Positions 26,914-35,620 of a stretch of 64,000 nucleotides of DNA are shown here, piece after piece. Position 1 is the stretch's first letter, and each line of letters opens with the position of its first letter. This DNA comes from M30B53 sp964600785 (lineage in GTDB: Bacteria > Planctomycetota > Planctomycetia > Pirellulales > UBA1268). A program made the translations under genes and the position numbers. The notes under the pieces were generated by a model. It ran no database searches. It was given only the letters and a program-made list of their open reading frames with translations, and was not told the origin of the DNA. The DNA lies in assembly GCA_964600785.1 (NCBI GenBank), contig CAZRKH010000048.1:11165-75164 (forward strand), in the 5' to 3' direction.

Positions 26914-28038
26914 ATGCCCACGACATCCCTGCCGACGAAGATTTCCCGGGCCGGTCAAGCCCCGCAGCTGCGGTGGATCGCCTTTGCCGTGCTCGCCCTG
27001 CTTGCCGGATCGCCCTCGGCCCGCGCGGTCGACGTGGTCCGTGTGATCGGGGGAACGCGGCTCTCGGGGACGGTGATCAGCGGCTCACCCAATTCGATCG
27101 ATCTCGAGCAACGCGGCGGTGACATCGCGTCGATCCCCGTGGAGCAGATCGAGGCGGTGCAGTTCGACGGCGAGCCCCGCGAGATGACCGATGCCCGCAA
27201 TCTGCTGGCTCGGGGCCGTCCGGTCGATGCCGCGGCGGAACTGGAGAAGATCGAGCCCGACGCTTTCGACGGGGCGCCGCCGCTGGTGCTCGAGGAGCGG
27301 GATTACCTTGTCGCGGCGTCGAAGGCGATCTCCGCCCTCCAGGGGACCGGCGAGATCAAGGAGGCCGGCGGCCTCGCCGCGGGCTTTCTCAAGAAGTATC
27401 CGCGGAGTTTTCATACCTACCGGATGGAGGAGATTACGGGTGATTTGCTTGCCGCGATCGGCAACACGAAGGCGGCCGCGGCCTACTACGGCAAGCTCGC
27501 CGAGGGCCCGGCGGCGATGAAGGTGCGGGCGGCGTCGGCCGAGGGGCGGATGCTCCTGGCTGCCGGTGATTTCAACGGTGCCGCAGCCGCCTTCGGCAAG
27601 GCCCGTGGCGTGCCCTCCCCGCCGGCTGCCGGCGGGGACGAGGCGGCTCAGAACGCGGCCGAGGTGGTCGATGCCCAGAAGCGGATGGCGTCGGTCGGGC
27701 TCGCCCGAGCCCAGGTCGGCCTCGGCAAGCAGGACGAGGCCGTGGCCACGATCAACCAGGTGATCGACGCGGCGAGCCCGGAGGATCACGATCTCCTCGG
27801 CCCCGCCTACAACGCCCTGGGGGAAGCCGAGGCGGCGCGGGGGAAAATCCCCGACGCCCTGATCGCGTACCTCACCGTCGATCTCGTCTACAACTCGAAT
27901 CCACAGGCCCATGCGGAGGCTCTGGCAAATCTCGCCGAACTCTGGGAGAAATCGAAGCAGCCCGAGCGTTCCCGGCAGGCCCGGGCTATGCTCAAGTCGA
28001 GCTATCCGACGAGCCGTTGGGCCAAGCAGGCGGGCTGA
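26914..28038 (+). CDS. Exported TPR protein
   Basis: 374 residues with an N-terminal signal sequence ending near SARAVD. The first mature segment (VVRVIGGTRLSGTVISGSP, then a beta-rich run to EAVQFDG) looks like a small SH3-like or DUF-type beta domain. The rest is TPR-like (LARAQVGLGKQDEAVATINQ, then YNALGEAEAARGKIPDALIA). It begins four bases after the large repeat protein and is 59 bp ahead of the ExbB-like gene. A periplasmic accessory role for that motor is likely but unproven. Confidence 0.7.
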   Translation: MPTTSLPTKISRAGQAPQLRWIAFAVLALLAGSPSARAVDVVRVIGGTRLSGTVISGSPNSIDLEQRGGDIASIPVEQIEAVQFDGEPREMTDARNLLARGRPVDAAAELEKIEPDAFDGAPPLVLEERDYLVAASKAISALQGTGEIKEAGGLAAGFLKKYPRSFHTYRMEEITGDLLAAIGNTKAAAAYYGKLAEGPAAMKVRAASAEGRMLLAAGDFNGAAAAFGKARGVPSPPAAGGDEAAQNAAEVVDAQKRMASVGLARAQVGLGKQDEAVATINQVIDAASPEDHDLLGPAYNALGEAEAARGKIPDALIAYLTVDLVYNSNPQAHAEALANLAELWEKSKQPERSRQARAMLKSSYPTSRWAKQAG

Positions 28039-28097
28039 CACAAGACAGGAATTCACAGGCCGGAGCGACTCCGGCGGACCACGAGGAGCAGATAAGC

Positions 28098-28964
28098 ATG
28101 CGGCACGACGACAACGAGGGTGCGACGATGAAGCGAGCCAAAACGGGACGGTGTGGCCGGCGGGTGGTGGCCTGGTGGCTGGCGGCGATCCTCGCCGTGT
28201 CGGCATTGGCCCCGCCGGAGATGGTCGCCTGGCTGCCGGTCGGCCCGGCGTCTGCCGTTGCCCAGGATGGCGGCTTCGCTGACCCGGGCCCGCCGCCTTC
28301 CATGGACGATGGGGGCGGTGACTCGGAGGGCGGCGGTGAGAACCTCCTGATGTTCTTCGCCCGTTCGCTGGGCATGGTCTTCGCGACGGTGTTTCTGCTC
28401 CTTTCTTTCGCCCTGGTGTCGCTGGTGGTGATGTGCTTCTTGCAGCTTCGCCGTTCGGCTCTGATGCCGCCTGACCTTTCGGAGCAGTTTGAGGAGCACC
28501 TCGCCAACAAGCAGTACCAGGAAGCCTATGAACTCGCCAAGAACGACGATTCCTATCTCGGCCACGTGCTCTCCGCCGGCATTATCAAACTCCAGGGCGG
28601 CTTCAGTCAGGCCCTCGAAGCGATGCAGGAGGCCGAGGCCGATGAGGGCATGCGGCTGGAGCACAAGATCAGCTACGTCGCCCTGATTGGAGCCCTTTCG
28701 CCGATGTTCGGGCTGCTCGGCACGGTGAACGGCATGGTCTCCAGCTTCATGGTCATCGCCCAGTCGACGACGGCTCCCAAGCCGACCGAACTGGCCGCCG
28801 GTATCTCGACGGCTCTGGTGACCACGCTCGTGGGGCTGTGGCTGGCGATCCCGGCCGTGGCCGCCTTTGCGATGTTCAAAAACTGGCTGCAGCGGCTCAA
28901 TTCCGACGTCGACGCCGAGGCGATGCGGCTGATGGGCCGCTTCCAGGGGGGCGGCAAGAAGTAG
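28098..28964 (+). CDS. ExbB/TolQ/MotA-type proton channel protein
   Basis: 288 residues. Unlike classical ExbB it begins with a probable signal peptide (about 15-55, ending AVAQ) and an acidic Gly/Asp-rich linker. One transmembrane helix follows (FATVFLLLSFALVSLVVMCF), then a cytoplasmic domain, then the paired helices with the conserved YVALIGALSPMFGLLGTVNG and STALVTTLVGLWLAIPAVAA segments. Partners with the two ExbD proteins encoded directly downstream to form a proton-motive-force-driven inner-membrane motor. AGGAG lies nine bases before the ATG. Confidence 0.88.
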   Translation: MRHDDNEGATMKRAKTGRCGRRVVAWWLAAILAVSALAPPEMVAWLPVGPASAVAQDGGFADPGPPPSMDDGGGDSEGGGENLLMFFARSLGMVFATVFLLLSFALVSLVVMCFLQLRRSALMPPDLSEQFEEHLANKQYQEAYELAKNDDSYLGHVLSAGIIKLQGGFSQALEAMQEAEADEGMRLEHKISYVALIGALSPMFGLLGTVNGMVSSFMVIAQSTTAPKPTELAAGISTALVTTLVGLWLAIPAVAAFAMFKNWLQRLNSDVDAEAMRLMGRFQGGGKK

Positions 28965-28982
28965 CGGGAAACGGAGCAAGCG

Positions 28983-29426
28983 ATGGCGAAGCGGAAGAGC
29001 GAAGGCCCGTCGATGGTCGACATCGACATGACGCCGATGATCGACATGACCTTCCAGTTGATCGCGTTTTTCATGTTTGTGGTCAACTTCTCGGAAGCGG
29101 AGCAGGACGATCGCATCCAGCTGCCCTCGAGCCAGCTCGCCAAGCCGGCCGAGGCGCCGTTTGACACTCCGATCACCCTTCAGCTCACCGACCAGGGATC
29201 GGTCGTCTACTCAGGGGAGCTGTTTGAGATGGGCTCCCTTGGCAGCATGCTCGAGCGGGAAAAGTCGGCGATCCTCGATGCCGGCAAGGAGCCGGTGGCG
29301 GCCACGGTGATCGTGCGGGCCGACGGCCGGAGCAAGACCGGGCAGGTGCAGGAGATCATCCGAGTCTGCCAGGAGAAGGGTTTTGAGAAATTCGCCCTGC
29401 GGGCCAAGTACGACGAGGGTGGGTAG
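28983..29426 (+). CDS. exbD: ExbD/TolR family protein, first copy
   Basis: 147 residues with a short cytoplasmic N-terminus, one transmembrane helix (MIDMTFQLIAFFMFVVNF) and a periplasmic ExbD domain. The proton-relay aspartate is in DMTPMIDM. It couples proton flow through the ExbB channel to an envelope process. It starts 18 bp after the ExbB-like gene and is followed by a second, different ExbD four bases later. Confidence 0.88.
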   Translation: MAKRKSEGPSMVDIDMTPMIDMTFQLIAFFMFVVNFSEAEQDDRIQLPSSQLAKPAEAPFDTPITLQLTDQGSVVYSGELFEMGSLGSMLEREKSAILDAGKEPVAATVIVRADGRSKTGQVQEIIRVCQEKGFEKFALRAKYDEGG

Positions 29427-29430
29427 ACCG

Positions 29431-29934
29431 ATGGAAGGAACAGACGACACACCACGGGAGCGGAAGAAGTCGGAACTGGCCGACAAGATCGACATCAACA
29501 TGACCCCGATGATCGACATCGTCTTCCAGCTTCTCGCCTTCTTCATCATGTCGCTGAAGATCGTCCAGCCGGAGGGCGACTTCGACGTCCGCATGCCCCT
29601 GGGTGCTGCGGCGGCCGCGGCCCCGGACGACGACCAGATTCCCCCGATTCGAATCCGGCTGATGTCGGGCGGTGACGGGCTCGCCGGCATTTCGATGAAT
29701 GGCAGCCCGGTGGGTGATTTCGACGAATTACGGGAGAAGGTCATCGGTCTGGTGGGAACCAACTCCGGCCCCAATTCCCTGGCCGACAAGACCGAGGTTG
29801 AACTCGACTGCGACTATTCCCTGCCCTACCGCTATGTCGTCAACGCGATCTCGGCGGTCTCCGGCAAGGTGCAGGATGGGCAGGTGATCGAACTGATCAA
29901 GAAGATCAAGTTCGCCCCGCCAAAGAAGCGCTAG
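29431..29934 (+). CDS. exbD: ExbD/TolR family protein, second copy
   Basis: 167 residues. The N-terminus is charged (TPRERKKSELADK), followed by the conserved NMTPMIDIVFQLLAFFIM helix and a periplasmic domain. It is divergent from the upstream copy, so they probably form a heteromeric pair rather than a recent duplication. No TonB or TolA gene follows; the strand ends here in the hairpin array. Confidence 0.88.
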   Translation: MEGTDDTPRERKKSELADKIDINMTPMIDIVFQLLAFFIMSLKIVQPEGDFDVRMPLGAAAAAAPDDDQIPPIRIRLMSGGDGLAGISMNGSPVGDFDELREKVIGLVGTNSGPNSLADKTEVELDCDYSLPYRYVVNAISAVSGKVQDGQVIELIKKIKFAPPKKR

Positions 29935-29947
29935 CGGCCCAAGTAGT

Positions 29948-29966
29948 CCGGTGCGGCTCGCACCGG
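29948..29966. terminator. Hairpin downstream of exbD operon
   Basis: CCGGTGCG and CGCACCGG form a perfect 8-bp stem with a 3-base loop, starting 13 bases after the second exbD stop. It leads into the tandem hairpin array and is the first likely transcription stop. Confidence 0.4.
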
Positions 29967-30122
29967 CACAGCCGGTTGCAACGCAACCGGCCTACTGAGC
30001 CCGCACCGGCACAGCCGGTTGCAGCGCAACCGGCCTACTGAGCCCGCGCCGGCACAGCCGGTTGCAGCGCAACCGGCCTACTGAGCCCGCACCGGCACAG
30101 CCGGTTGCAGCGCAACCGGCCT
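29960..30122. repeat. Tandem 43-bp repeat, each unit a perfect hairpin
   Basis: Three full units start at 29960, 30003 and 30046, and a fourth, partial one at 30089. Each contains GCCGGTTGC, a 3-base loop, and GCAACCGGC (a perfect 9-bp stem). The units differ at only two or three bases. They lie between convergent genes (exbD on +, recombinase on -), a common place for REP-like or terminator repeats. There are no variable spacers, so this is not a CRISPR array. Confidence 0.9.
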
Positions 30123-30169
30123 GCGACCGGCTCGGTGCATTTTCCTTATCACCGCAATCGAGTGCCGGC

Positions 30170-31159
30170 TCACCGTCGCGGGTGGAACTTGGCGTGGACG
30201 CTCCGGAGCCGGCCGGCATCGACGTGGGTGTACCGCTGCGTGGTGGCGATGCTGGCGTGGCCGAGCATTTCCTGCACATGCCGCAGGTCGACGCCGTTGC
30301 TCACGAGATGTGTGGCAAAACTGTGCCGCAGCATGTGCGGGTGCAGGTCGCCAGGCAGCCCGGCGGCCACCGCATGAAGCCGCACGATCTCCCAGATCCG
30401 CTTGCGGTCGAGACGGTTGCCGCGGCTCGAGAGCACCATCCAGTCGCCGAGCCTGCGGCTGCGGGCCGCGTACTTCTGCCTCGCCCCCCCGCTCCACTGC
30501 CTCAGCGTGTCGATCGCTCGCTCGCCCAACGGCACCACCCGCTCCTTGTCGCCTTTCCCGCGGCAGGTGCAGAAGCCCTCGTCGAGGTGGGTCTCGGTGA
30601 GGCGGAGCCCCGAGACCTCGCTCGCCCGGCATCCGGTCGCGTAGAGCAGCTCGAGGGTCGCGGCATCGCGAAGCCCCTCGAGCGAGCGGCGGTTCGGGGC
30701 CGCAAGCAGCCGGTCGACCTGCCCGGCGGTCAGGCTGCCAGGCACCCGGAAGTCGGGCCGGCCACCGCCGACAAGGTCGGCCGGGCTCTCGGTGATCCAT
30801 TCCTCGAGCTGGAGGAACCGGTAGAAGGTTCGCAGGCTCGCCGCATGCCGGGCAATGCTCGACCGGGAGAGCGAGCGGCGATGGAGCCAGCCGAGGTAGT
30901 CGCCCAGGTCACGGGCGGAGAGTCGCGTGGGATCGCGGCCGTCGAGCCAGGCGGTGAAGTCAGCCAGATCGCGACGGTAGGCCTCGAGCGTGTTGCCCGA
31001 AAGCCCGCGCTCGTGACGCACATGGTCGAGAAAACCTGCGGCAAGTTCGGCGATGCCGCATCCCGCCGACTCGCGACGGGCCGCGGCCGGGTCGAGCACG
31101 ATCCGCCGCGGCCCCCGCGGCCGCGGCGATGAAACCGGTTTTCCTGATGGCGGCGGCAT
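30170..31159 (-). CDS. XerC/XerD-type tyrosine recombinase
   Basis: 329 residues with a SAM-like N-terminal DNA-binding domain (LEAYRRDLADFTAWL) and a catalytic domain. The active-site residues are visible: Arg in TGCRASEVSGL, HxxR in HMLRHSFATHL, His in LGHASIATTQRY, and that final Tyr as nucleophile. The size and sequence match the XerC/XerD chromosome-dimer resolvases; which one cannot be told. The start at 31159 was chosen over a longer frame with no homology. The 3' end faces the hairpin array. Confidence 0.88.
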   Translation of the reverse strand: MPPPSGKPVSSPRPRGPRRIVLDPAAARRESAGCGIAELAAGFLDHVRHERGLSGNTLEAYRRDLADFTAWLDGRDPTRLSARDLGDYLGWLHRRSLSRSSIARHAASLRTFYRFLQLEEWITESPADLVGGGRPDFRVPGSLTAGQVDRLLAAPNRRSLEGLRDAATLELLYATGCRASEVSGLRLTETHLDEGFCTCRGKGDKERVVPLGERAIDTLRQWSGGARQKYAARSRRLGDWMVLSSRGNRLDRKRIWEIVRLHAVAAGLPGDLHPHMLRHSFATHLVSNGVDLRHVQEMLGHASIATTQRYTHVDAGRLRSVHAKFHPRR

Positions 31160-31243
31160 GATCGGAAGCTCCCTATCGGGAATCGGCCGATCGCGACCGC
31201 TGGCCGTGGTCGAATCCCCCGGGCCGAAACAATCCGCACGCCC

Positions 31244-31258
31244 GGCCCCCAAGGGGCC
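31244..31258. terminator. Hairpin between metH and recombinase gene
   Basis: GGCCCC and GGGGCC flank a 3-base loop, ten bases past the metH stop. It is a possible terminator for metH read on the minus strand; the U-tract is weak. Confidence 0.3.
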
Positions 31259-31268
31259 ACGGGCCCGT

Positions 31269-34200
31269 TCAGGCCTTGGAGGGGTCGTAGCCGAGATTCG
31301 GTGCGAGCCACTGCTCGATCTCGGGCACGCTCATCCCCTTGCGGGCGGCGTAGGCCTCGACCTGGTCTCGCGTGATTCGGTCGACCGCGAAGTAGCGGCT
31401 CTCAGGGTGGGCGAGGTAGATCCCGCTGACGCTCGCCGCGGGCATCATCGCACAGCTCTCGGTGAGGCTCATGCCCGCGTGCCGTTGGGCCTCGAGCCAG
31501 GCAAAGAGGTTCCGTTTCTCGGTGTGATCGGGGCAGGCTGGATAGCCGGGGGCCGGGCGGATGCCGCGATACCGTTCCTCGATCAGTTCCTCCGCCGAGA
31601 GACTCTCCTCGCGGCCATAGCCCCACTCTCGTCGCACCCGCTCGTGGAGCCACTCGGCAAAGGCCTCAGCCAGGCGGTCGGCCAGGGCCTTGGCCATGAT
31701 CGAGGAGTAGTCGTCGTGGGCGGCATCGTATTCCCGGCAGATCTCCTCGCAGCCGTGGCCGGTGGTCACGGCAAAGCCGCCAATGTAGTCGGCGCGACCG
31801 CTGGCGACCGGGGCCACGAAGTCGGACAGGGCACAAAAGGCGTCCTGCCCACGCCGCTCCCACTGCTGGCGGAGCGTGTGGATCCGTCCCACCTCCTGCT
31901 TTCGCGTGTCGTCGGTGTAGAGAATGATGTCGTCGCCGCAGGCATTGGCCGGAAAGAATCCATAGACGCCGCGGGCGGTGAGCAGCCGCTTCTCCACGAT
32001 CTCGTCGAGCATCCGCCGCGCGTCGTCATAGAGCTTCCGGGCTTCCTCGCCGACAAACGCATCCTGGAAGATCGCGGGAAACTTCCCCTTCAGCTCCCAG
32101 GCCATGAAGAAGGGTGACCAGTCGATGTAGGGCACGAGATCCGCGAGAGGCACCTCGCCAAGCGGGGCGAGGCCCAGGAAGTCGGGCTTGTCGATCGGCG
32201 TCGTTTCCCAGTCGATCGCCCACTTCTTCTCGCAGGCGGTCGCATACGGCACGAGGTTCACCTGCTGCCGTTGCTCAAACGAGGCCACCGCCTTGGCCTG
32301 TTCCTCGCGGTTACGGCGGACGAAGTCCTCGCGGCTTGCGGGATTGATCAGCTTGTCGACCACGCCCGCCGCCCGCGAGGCGTCGAGCACGTGCACCACG
32401 TCACCGGAGTATTTGGGCGCGATCTTGACCGCGGTGTGCCTGGCCGAAGTCGTGGCCCCACCGATCAGGATCGGGATTTGCAGTTTTTCATGCTCGAACT
32501 CCTCCGCCACGTGGACCATCTCTCCAAGGCTCGGTGTGATCAGCCCGCTGAGGCCGACCACGTCGACCTTCTCCTCTTTGGCCTTCTCCACGATCTGGGC
32601 CGAGGGGATCATCACGCCCATGTCGATCACCTCGAAGCCGTTGCAGCCGAGCACGACGCCCACGATGTTCTTGCCGATGTCGTGCACGTCACCCTTGACC
32701 GTGGCCATCAGCACCCGGCCGCGGGAGGACTGCTCCTCGCCGGAGGCCTTCCGCTCCTCCTCCATGTAGGGCAGCAGGTAGGCCACCGCCCGCTTCATCA
32801 CCCGGGCGCTCTTGACGACCTGCGGCAGGAACATCTTCCCCTCGCCGAAGAGGTCGCCCACGGTCTGCATGCCCCGCATCAGCGGCCCTTCGATGATCTC
32901 CAGACTCGTGGCGTATTCGCCGCGGGCCTCCTCGACATCGGTCTCGATGTGGTCGACGATGCCCCTGATCAGGGAGTGGCAGAGCCGCTCCTCAACGGTG
33001 CCGCTCCGCCAGGCGTCCGCCTTGGCCGTGTCGCCGCCATCGGTCTGCTTGACCTGTTCGGCGAACTCGATCAGCCGCTCGGTCGCGTCCTCCCGGCGAT
33101 TGAAGAGCACATCCTCGATCCGCTCTTTGAGTTCCGGCTCGATCTCTTCATAGACCGCGAGTTGGCCGGCATTCACGATGCCCATCTCCATCCCGGCCTT
33201 GATCGCGTGGTAGAGGAAGACCGCGTGCATCGCCTCCCGCACGACGTCGTTGCCGCGGAAAGAGAAGGAGATGTTGCTCACCCCGCCGGAGACCTTGACC
33301 AGCGGCATCGCCTCCTTGATCTGCCTCACTGCCTCGATGAAGTTCACCGCATAGTCGGCATGCTCCTCCATCCCGGTGGCGACGGTCAGGATGTTGGGGT
33401 CGAAGATGATGTCCTGCGGAGGGAAGCCCGCCTGCTCGGTGAGCAGGCGATAGGCACGCTTGCAGATCGCCAGTTTGTGATCGACCTCCGTGGCCTGGCC
33501 GGTCTCGTCGAAGGCCATCACCACCACGGCCGCCCCGTAGCGGCGGGCCACGCGGGCCTGGCGGAGAAACTCCTCCTCCCCCTCCTTGAGGCTGATCGAA
33601 TTGACCACTCCCTTGCCCTGCAGGCACTTCAGCCCCGCCTCGAGCACCTCGAAGTTGGAGCTGTCGATCATGATCGGGACGCGGGCCACCTCCGGCTCAC
33701 TGGCGAGCAGGATCAGGAACTTCGTCATCACCGCCGGCCCGTCGAGCATCCCCTCATCGACGTTGATATCGATCAGGTTCGCGCCCCCCTCGACCTGCTG
33801 CCGGGCGATCCCGACCGCCTCCTCGTAGAGCTCCTCGCGGATCAGCCGGGCAAAGGCCCGCGAGCCGGTGACATTGGTCCGCTCGCCGATGATCGTGAAA
33901 CTGCTCTCGGGCCGGATCTCGTAGAGTTCGAGCCCCGAGAAACGCGTGGCCGGCTCACGCGTCGGGGGCTTCCGCGGCGGATACTTGGCGACCGCCTCGC
34001 CGATCGCCCGCAGGTGGTCGGGGGTCGTGCCGCAGCAGCCACCGACCATGTTGAGCCAGCCCTCGGCGGCAAACTCCTCGAGCACCTTCGCCATCATCTC
34101 AGGCGTCTCGTCGAAGCCGCCCAGGGCGTTGGGCAGCCCCGCATTCGGGTAGCAGCTGGTGTAGACCGGCGCGATACGGGCCAGCTCGGCCATGTAGGGC

Positions 34201-34976
34201 CGCAGCTTTTCCGGGCCGAGGGCGCAGTTGAGCCCGATTGAGAGCAGGTTGAAATGCTCGAGGCTCGTCCAGCAGGCCTCAACCGTCTGCGCCGAAAGGG
34301 TGCGGCCGCCTTCGAAGACGGTGAAGGAGGCCATCACCGGCAGCCGCAGGTTACGCTCGGTGAACACCTCCTCGATCGCGAAGAGGCAGCTCTTGAGGAC
34401 GAGGGTGTCGAAGGCCGTCTCGGCAAGCAGGATGTCGACGCCGCCGTCGATGAGGGCCTCGATCTGCTCGCGGTAGGCGGCCACCATCTCATCGAAGGTC
34501 ACGTCACGGTGGCCGGGGTCGGCCACGTTGCCGGCGATCGAAAGCTGCTTGTTGGTCGGACCGATCGAGCCGGCCACGAAGCGGGGCTTGTCCGGGGTCG
34601 AGTAGGCGTCAGCCGCCTCGCGGGCGAGCTTGGCGGCGGTCAGGTTGAGTTCCCGAACCAGGCCCTCGAGGCCGAAGTCCGCCATCGCCACCGAGGTGCC
34701 GCCGAAGGTGTTGGTCTCGATGATGTCGCTGCCCGCGGCGAGATAGGCCTCGTGGATGCCGCGGATCGCCTCGCCCTGCGAGAGGGTCAGGATGTCGATG
34801 TTGTTCTTGAGGTCCCGGTCATGGTCACGGAACCGCTCGCCGCGGAAGCCGGCCTCGTCGAAGCCGAGGGAATGGACCATCGTGCCCATGGCCCCGTCGA
34901 GGATCAAAATCCGCTCTTCGAGCAGACTGCGGAGGGTGGCTTCGTTGGATCCGGTGGGGGGGGTGGGGTGCGTCAT
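31269..34976 (-). CDS. metH: Cobalamin-dependent methionine synthase
   Basis: Transfers a methyl group from 5-methyl-THF to homocysteine through methylcobalamin. At 1235 residues it has the full set of modules. The homocysteine-binding barrel starts with LDGAMGTM and has zinc cysteines in GLNCALGP and GGCCGTTPDHL. The pterin-binding barrel carries INVDEGMLDG and the B12 domain carries DVHDIGKN (histidine ligand). The C-terminal reactivation domain is present to GYDPSKA. The ATG at 34976 fits the family. It connects with the serine/glycine one-carbon genes in this window. No cobalamin riboswitch could be recognised upstream. Confidence 0.96.
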   Translation of the reverse strand: MTHPTPPTGSNEATLRSLLEERILILDGAMGTMVHSLGFDEAGFRGERFRDHDRDLKNNIDILTLSQGEAIRGIHEAYLAAGSDIIETNTFGGTSVAMADFGLEGLVRELNLTAAKLAREAADAYSTPDKPRFVAGSIGPTNKQLSIAGNVADPGHRDVTFDEMVAAYREQIEALIDGGVDILLAETAFDTLVLKSCLFAIEEVFTERNLRLPVMASFTVFEGGRTLSAQTVEACWTSLEHFNLLSIGLNCALGPEKLRPYMAELARIAPVYTSCYPNAGLPNALGGFDETPEMMAKVLEEFAAEGWLNMVGGCCGTTPDHLRAIGEAVAKYPPRKPPTREPATRFSGLELYEIRPESSFTIIGERTNVTGSRAFARLIREELYEEAVGIARQQVEGGANLIDINVDEGMLDGPAVMTKFLILLASEPEVARVPIMIDSSNFEVLEAGLKCLQGKGVVNSISLKEGEEEFLRQARVARRYGAAVVVMAFDETGQATEVDHKLAICKRAYRLLTEQAGFPPQDIIFDPNILTVATGMEEHADYAVNFIEAVRQIKEAMPLVKVSGGVSNISFSFRGNDVVREAMHAVFLYHAIKAGMEMGIVNAGQLAVYEEIEPELKERIEDVLFNRREDATERLIEFAEQVKQTDGGDTAKADAWRSGTVEERLCHSLIRGIVDHIETDVEEARGEYATSLEIIEGPLMRGMQTVGDLFGEGKMFLPQVVKSARVMKRAVAYLLPYMEEERKASGEEQSSRGRVLMATVKGDVHDIGKNIVGVVLGCNGFEVIDMGVMIPSAQIVEKAKEEKVDVVGLSGLITPSLGEMVHVAEEFEHEKLQIPILIGGATTSARHTAVKIAPKYSGDVVHVLDASRAAGVVDKLINPASREDFVRRNREEQAKAVASFEQRQQVNLVPYATACEKKWAIDWETTPIDKPDFLGLAPLGEVPLADLVPYIDWSPFFMAWELKGKFPAIFQDAFVGEEARKLYDDARRMLDEIVEKRLLTARGVYGFFPANACGDDIILYTDDTRKQEVGRIHTLRQQWERRGQDAFCALSDFVAPVASGRADYIGGFAVTTGHGCEEICREYDAAHDDYSSIMAKALADRLAEAFAEWLHERVRREWGYGREESLSAEELIEERYRGIRPAPGYPACPDHTEKRNLFAWLEAQRHAGMSLTESCAMMPAASVSGIYLAHPESRYFAVDRITRDQVEAYAARKGMSVPEIEQWLAPNLGYDPSKA

Positions 34977-35335
34977 CCGTTCCTGAAATCGAGCGGGTGG
35001 AGGCTCGCCGCCCGGCCGGTGATCCGGGGGGCGACGGCAAAAAGCCAGGGGTTTTGGAGGGGAAAAAACGGGTTTTCCATTCTCTGTGAACACCATGATA
35101 GACGCTTGCAATCGCGAGGCCTACTGCATTGCCGCCGGGGCCCGTACTTCCGAGCAGCGGATCCAGGCAATCTGGTGAAGCCACTGCAAAGCCGCCTCGG
35201 GGGCCGGCGAAAGCCATTGTGCGGGGGAGAGAGGGCGGCTGGCTCCTCAAGTCGGCGGTATGTTCGCGACGAACCATTCTGGCAGGGTGAGGCCATGTGA
35301 GGTCTTTTGCCCCGCAGTGCCCCGCTGGCAGATCG
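34977..35335. other. Divergent intergenic region between metH and small membrane gene
   Basis: 359 bp without a gene. It must hold the promoters of metH (minus) and of the three-gene cluster (plus). A TATCAT box for metH can be proposed near 35095-35100, but its -35 is weak. A partial inverted repeat surrounds 35178-35215. No clear riboswitch, RNA gene or operator was recognised. Confidence 0.4.
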
Positions 35336-35620
35336 ATGAAAACGCTCGCCCGCTTTCCCCGCTCGACCTTCGAGCCGCCACCGCGGATCGATTCGACACC
35401 GTCGCCCGTGGCCCCGGCAGTTCTCCGAAAGCCGGAGGCCGGCCGCCGTCGCCCGCGGGCGGGCTGGCGGTCGATCACGGTCCTCGCAATCCTGGCTGCC
35501 GCGGTCTGGGTGACCAACTGGTGGATTGACCCCGCCGGCCACGAGATCGCTCGACAACTCGATGAGCAGGCAAGCGAGCGGATCGCGAGCACTCCCGACA
35601 CTGCCGGCTCCACGCGGTGA
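35336..35620 (+). CDS. Small single-pass membrane protein
   Basis: 94 residues: a Pro/Arg-rich N-terminus, one transmembrane helix (ITVLAILAAAVWVTNWWIDP), and an amphipathic C-terminal helix with EIARQLDEQASERI. No family was recognised. Its stop overlaps the GTG start of the next gene by four bases, so the two are probably co-translated. Confidence 0.55.
   Translation: MKTLARFPRSTFEPPPRIDSTPSPVAPAVLRKPEAGRRRPRAGWRSITVLAILAAAVWVTNWWIDPAGHEIARQLDEQASERIASTPDTAGSTR

Noticed and set aside
29960..30122. Tandem repeat as a possible CRISPR array
   Set aside because: The units are contiguous 43-bp copies without variable spacers, and no cas gene is nearby.
32271..34241. 656-codon frame antisense to metH
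   Set aside because: It is His/Asp/Leu/Arg-rich nonsense mirrored from MetH; no domain or ribosome site.
35178..35215. GCCACTG followed by a partial inverted repeat, reminiscent of a cobalamin riboswitch core, near metH
   Set aside because: The motif is on the + strand, opposite to metH; no B12 box and no GGGAAGGC partner were found.
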